Shown here: positions 4,969 through 5,721 of the stretch, one piece after another
Layout of the letters: every line of letters begins with the position of its first letter
Position numbering within the stretch: the first letter of the stretch is position 1
Source of the DNA: an uncultured Lachnospiraceae bacterium
GTDB taxonomy: Bacteria > Bacillota > Clostridia > Lachnospirales > Lachnospiraceae
NCBI GenBank assembly: GCA_902782625.1
Contig: CACZNZ010000161.1
Location: 1-5,721 of the forward strand
Direction: 5' to 3'
DNA length: 5,721 bases
Program-made: the position numbers and the translations under genes
The notes under the pieces: model-generated
Told to the model about the DNA's origin: nothing
The model's input: only the letters and a program-made list of their open reading frames with translations
Database searches by the model: none

Positions 4969-5721
4969 CTAAGCTCCACTGTTTTCCCATATCATATTCA
5001 TCATTCTCAAAAAACTATTAAGGGATGTATTAAAAGCAGAGAATTCCCCCCAACCTTGATTGTCATCCCAAAGAAATGATGTAAACTGATAATTAGCAGC
5101 ATTTCCATATAAAAACTCAGCTTGAGAGCCATTCTCATCTTTGACACAGCCAGCAGTAAACTCAAGATGGCCATTGGTCATTCTCCACCATGGCGTATGA
5201 GCATCTCCGCAAAGATATAAGGAAATCGGATATTTCAAGAATACTCTCTCAAGGTTGATTTTTTCCCGGATATCAAAATAGTCTGGAGAATGATGGGCTA
5301 ATACCACAATCGGAGCATCAGGATATAACTCTTTGATTTGAACTAGTAACTCTTCAACGTAGTGAACACCAACTATCAGTTTGCCTCTATCAGAGTCATC
5401 GTGATGAAAAACAGCAGTATTTAAATAGAGAAAAACTGTACCATCAACATAGCGATATGAATGGATTTTTGCATTTTTCCATGGATTCTCTTTATTGTAT
5501 ATTCTTAACGCTATTCTCCTGAAAAAATATATCTGTGATCCGAATTTTTTAAAGGCTTCGTCAGGAAAAAGTCCTTTTTTGGCGAAGTACTGTTCTCTAT
5601 ATAAATCATGATATGTTGTTTCATTTCCCTTGTCATCTACGGTAGAATCTTTTAGATATGTCCTTTTAATGTCATGGTTCCCAGGAACGAGATGAATATG
5701 TTCTGTGCTGCTGATACGAGC
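4969..5721 (-). CDS. Calcineurin-like metallophosphoesterase (5' end outside window)
   Basis: Predicted metal-dependent phosphoesterase; the substrate (nucleotide, nucleic acid or phosphoprotein) cannot be inferred. The - strand frame is open from the window edge, so 250 C-terminal residues are visible and the start lies beyond 5721. Numbering from the edge: VPGNHD with Gly14-Asp17 (bases 5671-5682) is the family's GNHD metal-binding motif. VVLAHHSP has His143-His144 in the position of the conserved downstream His. YLCGDAHTP (Gly172 to His175) corresponds to the final GHxH motif, but Asp replaces the first His. The first metal motifs (DxH and GD) would lie upstream and cannot be checked. A long insert rich in Lys and aromatic residues separates GNHD from the second motif. 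No membrane segment is evident. The gene converges on the two-gene unit and has low GC (one sampled line about 32%). A GTG at 5307 is inside the domain and is not the start. Confidence 0.9.
   Translation of the reverse strand, partial: ARISSTEHIHLVPGNHDIKRTYLKDSTVDDKGNETTYHDLYREQYFAKKGLFPDEAFKKFGSQIYFFRRIALRIYNKENPWKNAKIHSYRYVDGTVFLYLNTAVFHHDDSDRGKLIVGVHYVEELLVQIKELYPDAPIVVLAHHSPDYFDIREKINLERVFLKYPISLYLCGDAHTPWWRMTNGHLEFTAGCVKDENGSQAEFLYGNAANYQFTSFLWDDNQGWGEFSAFNTSLNSFLRMMNMIWENSGA

Noticed and set aside
5305..5307. GTG as start of the metallophosphoesterase gene
   Set aside because: The frame continues to the window edge and includes the GNHD motif upstream, so this codon is an internal Val.

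Overview
The window looks like part of an integrative and conjugative element, or a related conjugative plasmid, from a Gram-positive Clostridia-type bacterium; a gut Lachnospiraceae or a relative is my best guess. The grounds are family-level. A VirB4-type conjugation ATPase is followed by a membrane-anchored two-domain cell-wall hydrolase of the PrgK/Orf14 (CwlT-like) type and then by a single-stranded DNA-binding protein. Ribosome binding sites are strong and purine-rich, and two genes start with or near GTG-type signals typical of Firmicutes. No replication, relaxase or integrase gene is visible here.

Positions 2-4027 (sampled lines about 50-60% GC) hold the transfer module, all on the + strand: the C-terminal 510 residues of VirB4 (start outside the window), an unusual 188-bp non-coding gap, the 602-residue hydrolase, and ssb 22 bp further on. 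VirB4 would power secretion-channel assembly and substrate transfer. The hydrolase would open the peptidoglycan for the channel. SSB would coat the transferred strand or support element replication. A hairpin at 4040-4082 closes this module.

The gap between virB4 and the hydrolase gene is the most striking part of the window. It holds about fifteen imperfect 10-bp units beginning TGTCGAA, in strict 10-bp register apart from one 3-bp slip. The 7-base core equals the Spo0A-box consensus, and the A-rich second halves are phased with the DNA helix. Function is unknown.

Positions 4028-4970 are a separate transcription unit with lower GC (one sampled line 42%). A near-perfect sigma-A promoter (TTGACA, 17 bp, TATACT) drives a 156-residue soluble protein that I do not recognise and a 70-residue protein with one C-terminal membrane segment, ending at a strong GC-rich terminator. 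Positions 4969-5721 hold, on the - strand and convergent with that unit, the C-terminal 250 residues of a calcineurin-like metallophosphoesterase (one sampled line about 32% GC). These last three genes look like accessory cargo or chromosomal flank rather than transfer machinery.
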